Positions 25,921 through 37,589 of a stretch of DNA of 64,000 nucleotides are shown one piece after another. Where the stretch lies: the NCBI GenBank assembly GCA_032209605.1, contig JASFXZ010000037.1:2914001-2978000 (forward strand), written 5' to 3'. The position numbers and the translations under genes were made by a program. The DNA is from Mactromeris polynyma (Eukaryota > Mollusca > Bivalvia > Venerida > Mactridae). A model generated the notes under the pieces. The model was given only the letters and a program-made list of their open reading frames with translations, searched no databases and was not told where the DNA came from. Position 1 is the first letter of the stretch. Every line of letters starts with the position of its first letter.

Positions 25921-26169
25921 ATTGTTTTTCAAGAACAAGCCTACTTTCGTATTTGCACATTTTCCTTATAAGTTTATATATATACTCTATTTCATTGAAA
26001 CATAATCAACAGAGTTTATGACGAAATGGCTTCTTATTCACTTGTGACAAGTTGTTTTGTTGCTTAAGGCTGACTTGGGTAGGTACAGGAGGGGCTGTCT
26101 TCTGGAAACTTGTCAAAATGTTGGTATTTGTATGAATTGGTCGTTCTGTATTTTTAACAAGATAATACT

Positions 26170-26640
26170 AGTGCAATTCTCATGAATGAGTCCTTAAAAT
26201 TTAGACCCCGAAATGCACCGAAAGCAACCATTTCTTACCTATATTGTATAAGTTTACAGATTTAGCGCGAAAACATACACTTGAACTATTCAATAAATTA
26301 ATCACAACCATACTAAATTACTCATCCGAAGTATGGGGGTTTTGTATAGGCGACCGAAATCGAAGAAACGCACTTACATTTCTGTAACATTTCTGTAAAC
26401 GTCTATGGGAGTTAAACTGACGACTCAAAATGACGTTGTGTATGGAGAACTAGGCAGGTATGATATGGAAGCTACTAGAATGTACAGCATTATTAAATAC
26501 TGGCTAAAAATATGCTTTGCCTCAGATAGAAAGCATTAAACAATGTTATATTTTACTCAAAAGTGATTTTGAACTAAACCCGTGTAAGGTTAATTGGGTC
26601 TGAAATTTCTAAAATTCACAAACCCAAATTACATGTTTTC
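26170..26640 (+). pseudogene. Decayed LINE fragment, reverse-transcriptase C-terminal region
   Basis: Plus strand reads KHTLELFNKLITTILNYSSE followed by VWGFC; after stops and a frameshift, HFCKRL then GVKLTTQNDVVYGELGRYDM and SIIKYWLKICFAS; then DFELNPCKVNWV. This is the characteristic region downstream of the catalytic domain in CR1-like or related LINEs (LNYxSEVWG...CKRxLGVK...GELGRY...IxKYWxK...INWV). Several stops and at least one frameshift: a fossil. It may be the same family as 23205-23515, but the order of the two fragments is opposite to an intact element. Confidence 0.78.
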
Positions 26641-26807
26641 TCGCCATTTATCACGCTGCTTGAATTCCGCATCCTAATTTTGTCATTCGTCTCTGATGCG
26701 TGCGGGGAATTGCCTTGCGGTAGAATTCCATGGAAGACAAAAAACACGTTTTGCAATGCAAATTACGCGCATCTATTTTCTTCTCACCATCCGCCCGTCC
26801 GGCCAGC

Positions 26808-26945
26808 TCAGTTGACAGAGCGCTAGACTGTCACCTGGTGGATTCAATACCCGGGTTGGGCAGGTGTTTTCCCGTGACATTGGCTACGGAAATGTCCTAC
26901 ACATGGGGAGAACTTGTCAATTGCTTAGCACTTGTTGATAAATAA
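26808..26945 (+). mobile_element. tRNA-derived SINE-like unit
   Basis: Begins ggccagctcagttgacagag (tRNA D-arm/A-box-like), then cgctagactg and ggattcaatacccggg (B-box-like), then a non-tRNA tail with gggcaggtgttttcccgtga. The tRNA stems are not intact, so it is more likely a SINE head than a tRNA gene. The overlapping open frame at 26730-26945 is not credible as a gene. Confidence 0.45.
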
Positions 26946-28825
26946 TTCCAAGAAAACAGGTTGGGTCAACTAGTTGTCGAATATGAATGCAATTTTTTTG
27001 AACATCGGGGTAAAGCTAGCTATTACAAATATTAATACCCTTTTGATTAATGATAAGATGTAAAACCTTATATCTTTTGAGATGATTAGCGTCTCGATTA
27101 GTATTTGTTTGATTTAACGACTGTTTCTAGTTATTAGTGATTTGATCTTGACTAATTATTTTCTTGTAAATAATGCAAATTATTGGGTTTAGGTCACGAC
27201 ATCAGACAAGTAAACAGAGCATTACGGATGACCCTTTGACATCTGGTTTTATTATAAAATTCGGGAGACCTGGGAATGTGATTTAATCATTTTCATCCCA
27301 ATACAATTTTGATTGATTTGCATGAACGAAGCAGTATATAAAACCTCGCTGACACACCGGGATAACATTCCACACCGAGGCGCCATTCTGTTATAATTAT
27401 CGAAATGTCTGAATCCAATAAGATTGTTACATCATACAGTAATATTTCATATCGAAAATAGTGTTGTTCTGGAACTAAAGGAAGTGCAAGAACGGGCAAT
27501 TATCTTTCACTTTATCGCATCTTTGGCCACAGTATAAATTCCCCGAAAAGATGTAGTCTTGACAACGTCAAGTTTATTATTCCCATAGTAAATGTTATTA
27601 AATACAGGAACGTCTTTTGTAGCAAACATTTTCAGTCATTGAGTGACGCGTATTTAAGATGAAACACAATCCCGTCACAGATTGTTAACAGGTGGTAGGT
27701 ATTGCATGAGTGGTCATAAATTATTCGATTTTATTAAACAAGTTTTCATATAACCGATACACTTTGGAAGCAAGTTCAATAAAATAAGTAATTTATGAAC
27801 ACGAATGTAATAATTTTATCATTATGACACTTTCTACCTGTAAACAATATTTTTCCACCCAAAATAAAAGCGGCCATCCGTTTGGTTCGGTGTTCCGTTA
27901 GGGCCATCGTGTCATCGCCCAATGCGCGAAAGGGCGATACCACGATGGCCCTAACGGAACACCGTAGTTTGGCACAAGTGAAGGTTAGGTCCCACCATTT
28001 GTTATTTTACAAGCGAATTGCCATTAAGATATGACATGCTAGGTGTTGTTACATTTCTGTGTATGTGTTTTTGCTCTGATCAATACAATCACCAAAGGCG
28101 TACACAAAACTGTACACATTGATAGATCGGCTGTACCGGGTAACCAGTTTTCACACACACAGTATATAGTAAGCTTTGATGTACGACATTTATGTATAAG
28201 CAATCTTTTTCACCCAAGTCAACGAATGTGTATAATTCGGTGTAAATACCCTCTAGGGAAATCATACGTAGTGAAACATTATAAACATATCATGCACCAC
28301 TTGTCTAAGCACTGAACCAGCTAAACAAAGTTTACACAAGTTTCACCAAGTCACAGAGATGGGTGCCTAAGGTCACTGACTAATGGGTGAATAATCATGC
28401 ATTGTTTCATAAATTGTTCAATCTATGACAGATGGTCTGACGTATCTCATTTCATTCCCAATATTTTGAAAATCCCTTGCAAACGCATCCAGATATTGCC
28501 TATCAGATGAATATATTGATGATTAACGCTAACCTCAATCTACTTTCTCTTACCATTTAATCATTAGCCACATGAGACGTTATTATGATGGTTCGCAAAT
28601 GGTGTGTGCAACAGCCAATCTTGTAATAATGTTTACTCCCGAAGTTGTAAGTGAACAGATGCGTGTTTGACAAACATAACGCACGTTCGTCCTTGACATC
28701 TGCACGTAGTATAGTTATGTTTTAGAGCTCATTAGCCTGCAAACATTTCGTCTCGCACATAAGTGCATTATGATTCAGACTTAATTAAATAGCACCAGTT
28801 CTGTTAATACCGGTATCACAACTCT
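26946..28825. other. Non-genic sequence upstream of the exchanger gene
   Basis: 1.9 kb containing the 27888-27964 palindrome. Non-coding 5' exons and the promoter of the Na+/Ca2+ exchanger gene may lie here or further left, but none can be placed from sequence alone. Confidence 0.4.
27888..27964. repeat. Long hairpin-forming palindrome
   Basis: Two 33-bp arms match at 31 of 33 positions around an 11-bp loop (aatgcgcgaaa). Left arm starts cggtgttccgttagggccat; right arm ends atggccctaacggaacaccg. It is GC-rich within AT-rich surroundings, and could be a foldback element or a MITE reduced to its terminal repeats. Confidence 0.9.
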
Positions 28826-29056
28826 CTGGACCGTCCCTGAAATGTTTGTTTGGCATAACTCTACCCAGAAAAAAAGTTGGGTAGGTTGGTAGGTAAATGA
28901 TATTGTATTTATAATTTGTGTGGTCTTACTAGTATTAACAGTGAATACGCTGCTCGAATGTTTCCCCACTCAGAGCATTCACAATATTTGAGTAGGAGCC
29001 ATTTTCATGGGTAGGTAGAGTTATGCCTAACAAAGTAATTTTGGGTACGGCCCTGA
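28826..29056. mobile_element. MITE-like inverted-repeat element
   Basis: The left end ggaccgtccctgaaatg and tttggcataactctaccca is mirrored by the right end tgggtaggtagagttatgcc and tacggccctgac. Arms of about 45 bp with indels; no coding capacity. It ends about 160 bp before the first coding exon of the exchanger gene. Confidence 0.65.
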
Positions 29057-29258
29057 CAACCTATATCCACCGTTTGAACCACTTTGATTATTACTGTGAA
29101 CACCCATTATTGTCTTAAGTAATTGACTGAGGTCCACAAAGCTGTACCATAATGTCTGTGTTCACTACTTTACTATATATTGTTTTTTGTTAAGCACACA
29201 ACATTTTACCTTTTTTCAGATTGTTTACTACAAGCGATAAGAAAAGCCAACTGCCAAA

Positions 29259-29970
29259 ATGCCGTCGGTTGTTGTAGTAGGGAACGCAAGCGTGGACCTG
29301 GGAAACTACACATGTTCCTACAAAGGTCTCATTCTGCCAGTTGTCAATGAATATACGTGGTCCGTTGAAGCTCGTGCTTTTATTTATTTACTCGGATTGC
29401 TATGGATTTTTTTGGCGGTCGCCATCATAGCTGACGTGTTTATGTGCTCAATTGAACGCATCACAAGTAAAACGACTAAGATTCGAATTGCAGACCCAGA
29501 TACAGAGGGTGGTTATAGGGAGATGGACGTCAGGGTCTGGAATAACACTGTAGCCAATCTCAGTTTGTTGGCGTTGGGTACAAGCGCTCCAGAAATCCTC
29601 TTGTCCGTCATTGAAACAGTGGGTAACAAGTTCAAAGCCGGAGATCTCGGTCCTGGTACCATTGTTGGATCAGCTGCCTTCAACCTGTTCGTAATCTCAG
29701 GTATCTGTGTCATGTCTATTCCGTCACCTGACACGAGGCGTATTGCTGAGATTAAGGTGTTTTTCGTCACTGCATTTACTTGCGTTTTTGCATACGTTTG
29801 GATGGCTATAGTCCTCATGGTAATTTCACCAAATGTTGTTGAAATCTGGGAAGCTTGTGTCACCCTCATCATGTTTCCACTGCTTATCATGGTCGCATAC
29901 TTCGCTGACAGAAACTTCTGTATGGGAAAGAAAGAACATCAACCGGAGGGGATGGTTGGTTTTGCACTCG
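29259..29970 (+). CDS. Na+/Ca2+ exchanger (SLC8/NCX family), coding exon 1 of 10
   Basis: First coding exon of a plasma-membrane antiporter that moves Ca2+ out in exchange for Na+. Residues 1-237 cover the extracellular N-terminus (glycosylation sequons NAS and NYT), the first membrane segments (about 39-62) and the alpha-1 ion-binding repeat: NLSLLALGTSAPE at 100-112, GTIVGSAAFN at 133-142. The exon's 5' end is an acceptor (ttttttcag) at 29219. An in-frame TAA 21 bp before the ATG, in the same exon, fixes the start. Thus no cleaved signal peptide of the vertebrate NCX1 kind precedes the first membrane segment. Ends GTAAGT, phase 1. The ten exons give 832 residues with every phase agreeing. 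Confidence 0.95.
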
Positions 29971-31130
29971 GTAAGTTGATTGCTTATCTTACATTATATA
30001 TGGAATCATCCCGAATGACAAAGTTTGTATCAAAGCACTTAATATTGTTAGAAACCCTGGTTGATCTAATATATGATTTACGTATTATATGTATAATTTA
30101 AATCACAATGTAACCATGTGTATCATACGTTTAAAAGTAAGTTATGCTATTGATCTAAATAATGTGAATCAGTATCCTTGTGTAACAGCTATGTTAGAGT
30201 ATCATTCACAAACTGGTAGTACTCAAATAAACGACTGTATTTCGTTTCCTACTTTGCCTTTGAAAAAAAACTTACATAATTATCTAATTCTCCTGCGTAA
30301 TTGCAAACTCATATGTTAAGTGTTTCGTCAATTTAAACAGTCAATGATTCAGATATGAGTTTGAATGTTTGGTTTAAATATGATACAAATATTTCAAATT
30401 TATAAAAGTCGGGATGTACTGAAGATTATATTTTGTTGATAACTCAGAGTCAATTACAGGCGATTGTTGTACTATTATGATATCATAAAAAGTGAATGAA
30501 ATTGTGGCACTAACATAAAGCTTATTGCTGAGCGTCTATAATGTTATAGCTATATCTGATATATACTGATGTGTAATCCACGAGCTCTTCATTTGCAAGT
30601 GAATCACACGGTCGGACTCGAAATCGAAGTCTCCGAGAACCCTGTCTCTACAAATTGTATCACTTCGCAATCTAGATAACGTTTTAGTTTTGTTTTTAAA
30701 TATAACTTGGCTATGATAAAAAAAAACAGAAACGAAAGTAATACATCGCAAAAAAACAAAACAAAAAATGAGTTTATATAATGAAATAATTAGTGTATGA
30801 CTAGTAACTTGCTATTTATGTTCAGTTGTTTCAGGTATTGTTAAGGGCTAGGTTGGTAGTTTATGATTCGATTTATTCTAGGCCTTATTTATTAACAAAA
30901 ACTTGTTTCGAATAATGTTCATGCCTCGAATCTTTCAGTCATAACGGTGTTAACGATGTATGAACTACAGGTAACAGAATTAATGAATTCCAGACTGTTT
31001 ATTGAAAACTGAGACACTTTGGGCAATATATCCTGGAATGTTTGCTATGTCACGTGATCATGTTAATTGATGCTCTATAACCCATCTACAGTGCTTCATT
31101 TAACACGAAACCTTGAAGAGCTGTAGATTT

Positions 31131-32025
31131 AATGTACTAGAACCGAACATATTTACTGTACTAGACCGAACATACTTACTGTACTAGAACCGAACATACT
31201 TACTGCACTAAAACCGAACATTACTGTACTAGAGCCGAACATACTTAATGTACTAGAGCCGAACATCCTTACTGTACTAGAACCGAACATACTTACTGTA
31301 CTAGAGCCGAACATACTTACTGTACTAGAGCCGAACATACTTACTGTACTACAGCCGAACATACTTACTGTACTAGAGCCGAACATACTTAATGTACTAG
31401 AGCCGAACATACTTAATGTACTAGAGCCGAACATACTTACTGTACTAGAGCCGAACATACTTACTGTACTAGAGCCGAACATACTTACTGTACTAGAGCC
31501 GAACATACTTACTGTACTAGAACCGAACATACTTACTGTACTAGAGCCGAACATACTTACTGTACAAGAACCGAACATACTTACTGTACTTAAACCGAAC
31601 ATACTTACTGTACTAGAGCCGAACATACTTAATGTACTAGAGCCGAACATACTTACTGTACTAGAGCCGAACATCCTTACTGTACTAGAACCGAACATAC
31701 TTACTGTACTAGAACCGAACATACTTACTGTACAAGAACCGAACATACTTACTGTACTTAAACCGAACATACTTACTGTACTAGAGCCGAACATACTTAA
31801 TGTACTAGAACCGAACATACTTACTGTACTAGAACCGAACATAATTACTGTACTAGAACCGAACATACTTACTGTACTAGAACCGAACATACTTACTGTA
31901 CAAGAACCGAACATACTTACTGTACTAGAACCGAACATACTTACTGTACTAGAACCGAACATACTTACTGTACAAGAACCGAACATACTTACTGTACTAG
32001 AACCGAACATACTTACTGTACTATT
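31131..32025. repeat. Minisatellite, 24-bp unit, about 37 copies
   Basis: Units gtactagagccgaacatact plus tact, with recurring variants (agaacc, acaagaacc, cttaaacc, aatgtact). The 285-residue minus-strand frame (SMFGSSTV repeats) merely translates the array, whose period is 24. Intronic. Confidence 0.97.
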
Positions 32026-33097
32026 CTCTTACCAATATTGTAAAAATATATGAAATGTAACAGACCGGTTTCATGTCGTATTTCTGTTTGATGGATACTT
32101 CGTTTGTCTGTATTACATATCCCCATATTACCTCCAATCAGTTACTACCATGTCATAGTTGACATTTCGATAAAAAATGAAGTTTAAAATTCATTCCATA
32201 ACTTATAAAATGCCAGTGCTAAGATTTTCATTGTCGAAATTATGAGTAAGAGGATACTAGACTTTTCGTCGTATTATCTTAAGTTCTGAGATCGAACCAA
32301 TATGCATTCATTTCAATGAAAGCTCCCCCATCGGTTCAATTATATTTGATTGTAAGCTTGCTCCATAGCCTAGGATCAGCATTTAAATAGTTTCACGTGT
32401 CATTAGACCGGGAATGCTGTGCCATCATATAACTGATATATTTTACATTAATTATGCTACGCTGTGACAGTAAATGTAGTTCTAGTAGCAATGATAAATG
32501 CTTCCAGAAAATGTTCATAAAAGTAATCGCATTGTGCCCGGAAGGCATACTACAGATACTCTAAAATGAGCACATTATTGCAAGTGTACATATTGGTTTT
32601 ACTTTGTTTCATCTTCAGATCCACTCTTTATTGATGCGTCATTTACAATGTGACAGAAATACACATTTTATGTTCTAATTAACAAATATTTTCATGGCTT
32701 AGAGTGACACGATTAGTCGTTTGATGGAAAGTCTAATCCGAAGATAATCAGCTTAGATTTTGCATGTTTCCACATAATACGCATCAGAGAACATCGGCTT
32801 CCCTTTGTTGTGTCTGTCTAATGAGGCTGTTATTAGTATTTGTATTTACCATTGCATAATATATCCTCATAACCCTAACAGTAAAATGTCAATATTTGGC
32901 TGAAGATTTTGTTTACTGTGTGAGAAATAGCAAACAGTCTAGACCAAAATGGTTGTACACTATGATTGTGTACCGCTCAAACTTTCACTCAACAATGTTG
33001 TCAGATATCATGCAATGTTTATCACTGTAAAAGGTTATAAACGTATGCTTTCTTTGACAAGTTTTAAAGTGATTCACGTGGGGTCAGAAAAGTAATT

Positions 33098-33283
33098 ATG
33101 GTCAAACCTCACCTAAAGACCACCTCAATAATAGGACCACCTCGATAATAAGACCATCACAATAATAAGAACACAATTTCCAGTCCATGTTCACTCTTTA
33201 TTCAACCTCAATATTCAGACCATCTCAATAAGTTTTCAAGGTTCCCAAGGGTGGTCTTGTTATTGAGGTGTTACTTTACAGTA
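33098..33283 (+). mobile_element. TACAGTAAAAC-type MITE, copy 4
   Basis: Starts tggtcaaacctcacctaaag, ends ttgaggtgttactttacagta, and carries the family interior (gaccacctcaataataggac, ttcactctttattcaacctc, gttcccaagggtggtcttgt). The interior has extra tandem aataataagacca blocks, i.e. a small local expansion. Confidence 0.8.
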
Positions 33284-33912
33284 ATGATAGATAAAGGACT
33301 CTATGTTTATAAATGATGATAATATTCTATGGATATGCCTGTTATCCATCAGACATTTTATACAACCAATATCATGTCTGGAGATATTCCTATAAATACG
33401 GCATAAATCATTTCATGCCTTGAAGCACTTTCCAATCTTTATACAATACGTCATGGTGGAATTCAAGCGACTAGATTCTGAATAATCCGTATTCTGATAC
33501 ATAATTATACCAAACTCCATAAATAATAGTCTAGATCATCAAAGCGACTACAGTGACTCCATATATGGAATATGGTAATCTATTGTATGTAACTGTCCTC
33601 CTAAACTACTCGTTTGTGATGAATGAATCAATATGGAATACAAATATGTGTGTCATGTGGCTAACGGGTGTATAGTATTAATAGTCTACGGTAAAATATA
33701 GTGAGTGAAAGAGAAACTAATATGTAAGTAGAGTATCGCGTTAACAGCTGAACACAATACTTGCGATTGTTGCAAAAACATATTCTTGAAACAAAAAACC
33801 CATAGAAGTTGAAAGCGGGTTAGATAACACAATACTCATAAAACTAAGTGGTTTTGGGTATCAATAAGTGAACACTTACACAGTCATACAGTAAACAACA
33901 GCTGACTTCGTG

Positions 33913-34470
33913 TACAGTAAAAGAGCGAGAATACCTCACGTAGAGACCACCTCGATCACTTCATGAATAAGACCACATTTTCACTGAGCGGTTTTTAATG
34001 TCCCTCAATCTTGTGACTCGATATTCAGACCACCTCACAACTAAGACCACCTCACAACTAAGACCACCTCACAACTAAGACCACCTCACAACTAAGACCA
34101 CCTCACAACTAAGACCACCTCACAACTAAGACCACCTCACAACTAAGACCACCTCACAACTAAGACCACCTCACAACTAAGACCACCTCACAACTAAGAC
34201 CACCTCACAACTAAGACCACCTCACAACTAAGACCACCCCACAACTAAAACCACCTCACAACTAAGACCACCTCACAACTAAGACCACCTCACAACTAAG
34301 ACCACCTCACAACTAATACCACCTCACAACTAAGACCACCTCACAACTAAGACCACCTCACAACTAAAACCACCTCACAACTAAGACCACCTCACAACTA
34401 AGACCACCTCACAACTAAGACCGACGTTTTTCAGAACCTAAGGAAGTTCTATTACTGAGGTTTCATTGTA
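33913..34470 (+). mobile_element. TACAGTAAAAC-type MITE, copy 5, with internal satellite expansion
   Basis: The left end tacagtaa with gtagagaccacctcgatcac and the right end gaagttctattactgaggtt + tcattgta are recognisable MITE halves. Between them the motif agaccacctca, present once to three times in other copies, has become a 17-bp tandem array. The element is about 560 bp against 150-190 bp for its relatives. Confidence 0.85.
34030..34425. repeat. Minisatellite, 17-bp unit, about 23 copies, inside a MITE
   Basis: Units cctcacaactaagacca are almost perfect; a few carry cccc, aaaacc or aatacc. The high homogeneity suggests recent expansion. The unit derives from the MITE motif (a)gaccacctca. 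Confidence 0.96.
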
Positions 34471-34604
34471 CACACGTTGTCTTGGCTACAGTTTGAAATA
34501 TCCGCGTTTATCAATGTTATTGAACTAATAAAATAATGTTTGCTCATTGAATCAACACATTATCTTCTAGAAGCGTGTGTTCATGTTGTTTTAAAACAAA
34601 TCAT

Positions 34605-35716
34605 AGTGATATACTGTCTGAGTCGATTGTTGCCTGGTACAGTGATATACTGTCTGAGTCGATTGTTGCCTGGCACAGTGATATACTGTCTGAGTCGATT
34701 GTTGCCTGGCACAGTGATATACTGTCTGAGTCGATTGTTGCCTGGCACAGTGATATACTGTCTGAGTCGATTGTTGCCTGGCACAGTGATATACTGTCTG
34801 AGTCGATTGTTGCCTGACACAGTGATATACTGTCTGAGTCAATTGTTGCCTGACACAGTGATATACTGTCTGAGTCGATTGTTGCCTGGCACAGTGATAT
34901 ACTGTCTGAGTCGATTGTTGCCTGGCACAGTGATATACTGTCTGAGTCGATTGTTGCCTGGCACAGTGATATACTGTCTGAGTCGATTGTTGCCTTGCAC
35001 AGTGATATATTGTCTGAGTCGAGTGTTGCCTGGCACAGTGCTATACTGTCTGAGTCGATTGTTGCCTGGCACAGTGATATACTGTCTGAGTCGATTATTG
35101 CCTGACACAGTGATATACTGTCTGAGTCGATTGTTGCCTGACACAGTGATATACTGTCTGAGTCGATTGTTGCCTGGCACAGTGATACACTGTCTGAGTC
35201 GATTGTTGCCTAACACAGTGATATACTGTCTGAGTCGATTGTTGCCTGGCACAGTGATACACTGTCTGAGTCGATTGTTGCCTAACACAGTGATATACTG
35301 TCTGAGTCGATTGTTGCCTAACACAGTGATATACTGTCTGAGTCGAGTGTTGCCTAACACAGTGATATACTGTCTGAGTCGATTGTTGCCTAACACAGTG
35401 ATATACTGTCTGAGTCGATTGTTGCCTGACACAGTGATATACTGTCTGAGTCGATTGTTGCCTGACACAGTGATATACTGTCTGAGTCGATTGTTGCCTG
35501 GCACAGTGATACACTGTCTGAGTCGATTGTTGCCTAACACAGTGATATACTGTCTGAGTCGATTGTTGCCTGGCACAGTGATATACTGTCTGAGTCGATT
35601 GTGCCTGGCACAGTGATACACTGTCTGAGTCGATTGTTGCCTAACACAGTGATATACTGTCTGAGTCGAGTGTTGCCTGGCACAGTGCTATACTGTCTGA
35701 GTCGATTGTTGCCTGG
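34605..35716. repeat. Minisatellite, 36-bp unit, about 31 copies
   Basis: Units gatatactgtctgagtcgat plus tgttgcctggcacagt; variants at gcctggc/gcctgac/gcctaac and gatacac. One unit near 35600 is 2 bp short, which breaks the otherwise open frames. The 358-residue plus frame and the minus frames are translations of the repeat. Confidence 0.97.
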
Positions 35717-36272
35717 TGAGACTTTGTTGTGATTCATGTAATACTCTGTTCCTTGTTCAACTCTTCAATAACGTCCATCATCTGTAATTAGTACATGCAC
35801 AGAAAGCTATAACTTATAGCCAATTTGATCTGATGACGTATACTTACTCTCCAAGTTAAGTGAGGAGTGTTTAGTGTAGCGTGATGTATGTATCTTAAAC
35901 AAATAACACTACATCCAACTATTCACCAACATGAGTACAGTTAATGTTTTATTACATTTTGTGAAGTAGATAATAAACCGCCTATTCTTTCATCTACAAA
36001 CTCACACACATCAACTTTGTGTTTTTGAACAACTTTGTTTTTAAGGTTATATAAAACTTATTGTTTACAGTGGGTCACACCCTATTTACAAGGCGTGTAT
36101 AAGAGGGGGAATGTTGTTTGTATAACTGAGTGTTTTTGGTATACTCCATACATGTATTCAAGCAATGAGCCCTATTTAATTTATTTATACGTTTTGATGA
36201 CTAGGTAACTATTATTTCATTATCAATGACACATACAACAAATTGTATTTAAAATTAATTTAGAAAAAAATG

Positions 36273-36382
36273 TGTCAGAAGTGGGATTCGAACCCACGCC
36301 CACATACGTGGACCAGAACACTCACTATTGAAGGTTGTATACACCTTGAGTCTGGCGCCTTAGACCGCTCGGCCATCCTGAC
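36273..36382 (-). tRNA. tRNA-Leu(CAA) with intron, antisense in the exchanger intron
   Basis: The minus strand carries the same mature tRNA as 5474 and 5775, with anticodon CAA, acceptor stem gtcagga/ttctgac and T-arm ggttcgaatcc. A 26-nt intron (36319-36344) resembles that of the 5775 copy. All stems pair. It is transcribed against the host gene. Confidence 0.94.
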
Positions 36383-37562
36383 AACTTGTTAAATGATAAC
36401 ACTACTTATTATCTGTACGGTAAATAATTTATTTACCTGCCATATGATTAATTTCTTTCATGTAATTAACTTATCGTTTATCTTATCTTTAAACATAACG
36501 ACGCACATATAAATATTTGTTTACATAAAAGTGACACCTTACATGTGATACCACTGAATGAAATAGGATAACCATGTTTACTTTATAATACGGACTCAAT
36601 TAGTCACAAACGGTACGATTTCTTCTTGCTATAACTATGTGACATACAGTACCGACTAATTATGGCGACCTGCAAATTCCTGTACGTATAACTCGCTCGT
36701 GGCGGACCCTAAGGCTTACATCTGCATCACAGATTCGGATTCTGCATTGCACAATGTAAAAGTATTGAATCTTGGTCTTCAAACGAAAGTTGGCGTATAT
36801 CACCCAGCCAGCAAAGGAAAGCAATGGCGTACATTTTGTCCGAACCATAAATGAATGTTTTCACAAATAATATTCACATTATCAGCCAATGATACATCAG
36901 GTATAGCGTGGAGCGTATCAATATTTCTCATTAGTTTGTCACCTGAATTCATCCATCAATGTTGAATTCTGACTCGTCAGTCAGCCATATCACCCATTCA
37001 CTCATCAATGTATAATGTATAATGTATAATATGCTGTCACGTGAGATTTGGTATCACTGTAGCACAACTTCCGGGTTCCAATGTTTGCAATCAGCTTTGG
37101 TGAGGGTAACTGCCGTATGACTATGTATATACCCATGTTCACACTGGCCGTTCATTTGTCACGATCTTTATTTCGTAACTATATTGTATATTTACATCTT
37201 TAGATGCTATGGCCGCAAACTTATGTTGAGCGTTATACAAAACGATCGCAAATCTCTCAGGCGAATCCTATCACAAAGTCAACGTTTTTGCTAAAAACAT
37301 CATGTGCGAGTTCTCTTTGCTATATCAATAAATGTCGTTGTGTTATTTCTTGTTAAAAAAGTCGTACCATTTGACTAACTTTTTACATTAGTGTGTATTT
37401 TTTGTATGTTTACCAAGTTGAAGGTTTTACATGGTAACTAAGACGAGATTTTTACATGGTTACTAAGGATAAAACAATCACGAGACACACTTATAGACTG
37501 GAATATATGCGATATATAAGAATTGCTATTTTATTCTGGTGTTTTCATTTTTGTTTCTTCAG

Positions 37563-37589
37563 AAAATAAATCTTCGGGGAAATATGCAG
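37563..37589 (+). CDS. Possible 27-nt cassette microexon of the exchanger gene
   Basis: A strong acceptor (ttcatttttgtttcttcag) is followed after 27 nt by GTAAAA. Spliced between exon 1 (phase 1) and exon 2, it keeps frame and would insert nine residues, ENKSSGKYA, at the start of the large cytosolic loop. Length and phase fit by reading only; it could equally be a chance pair of splice-like motifs. Confidence 0.25.

Noticed and set aside
29513..29890. 125-codon minus-strand frame
   Set aside because: Shadow of the conserved exchanger exon on the other strand.
31153..32010. 285-codon SMFGSSTV repeat protein
   Set aside because: Reads the 24-bp intronic array on the minus strand; no flanking coding exon.
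34540..35737. 358-codon and 260-codon repeat proteins
   Set aside because: 36-bp array; a 2-bp deletion in one unit ends the frames, and all six frames are similarly long.
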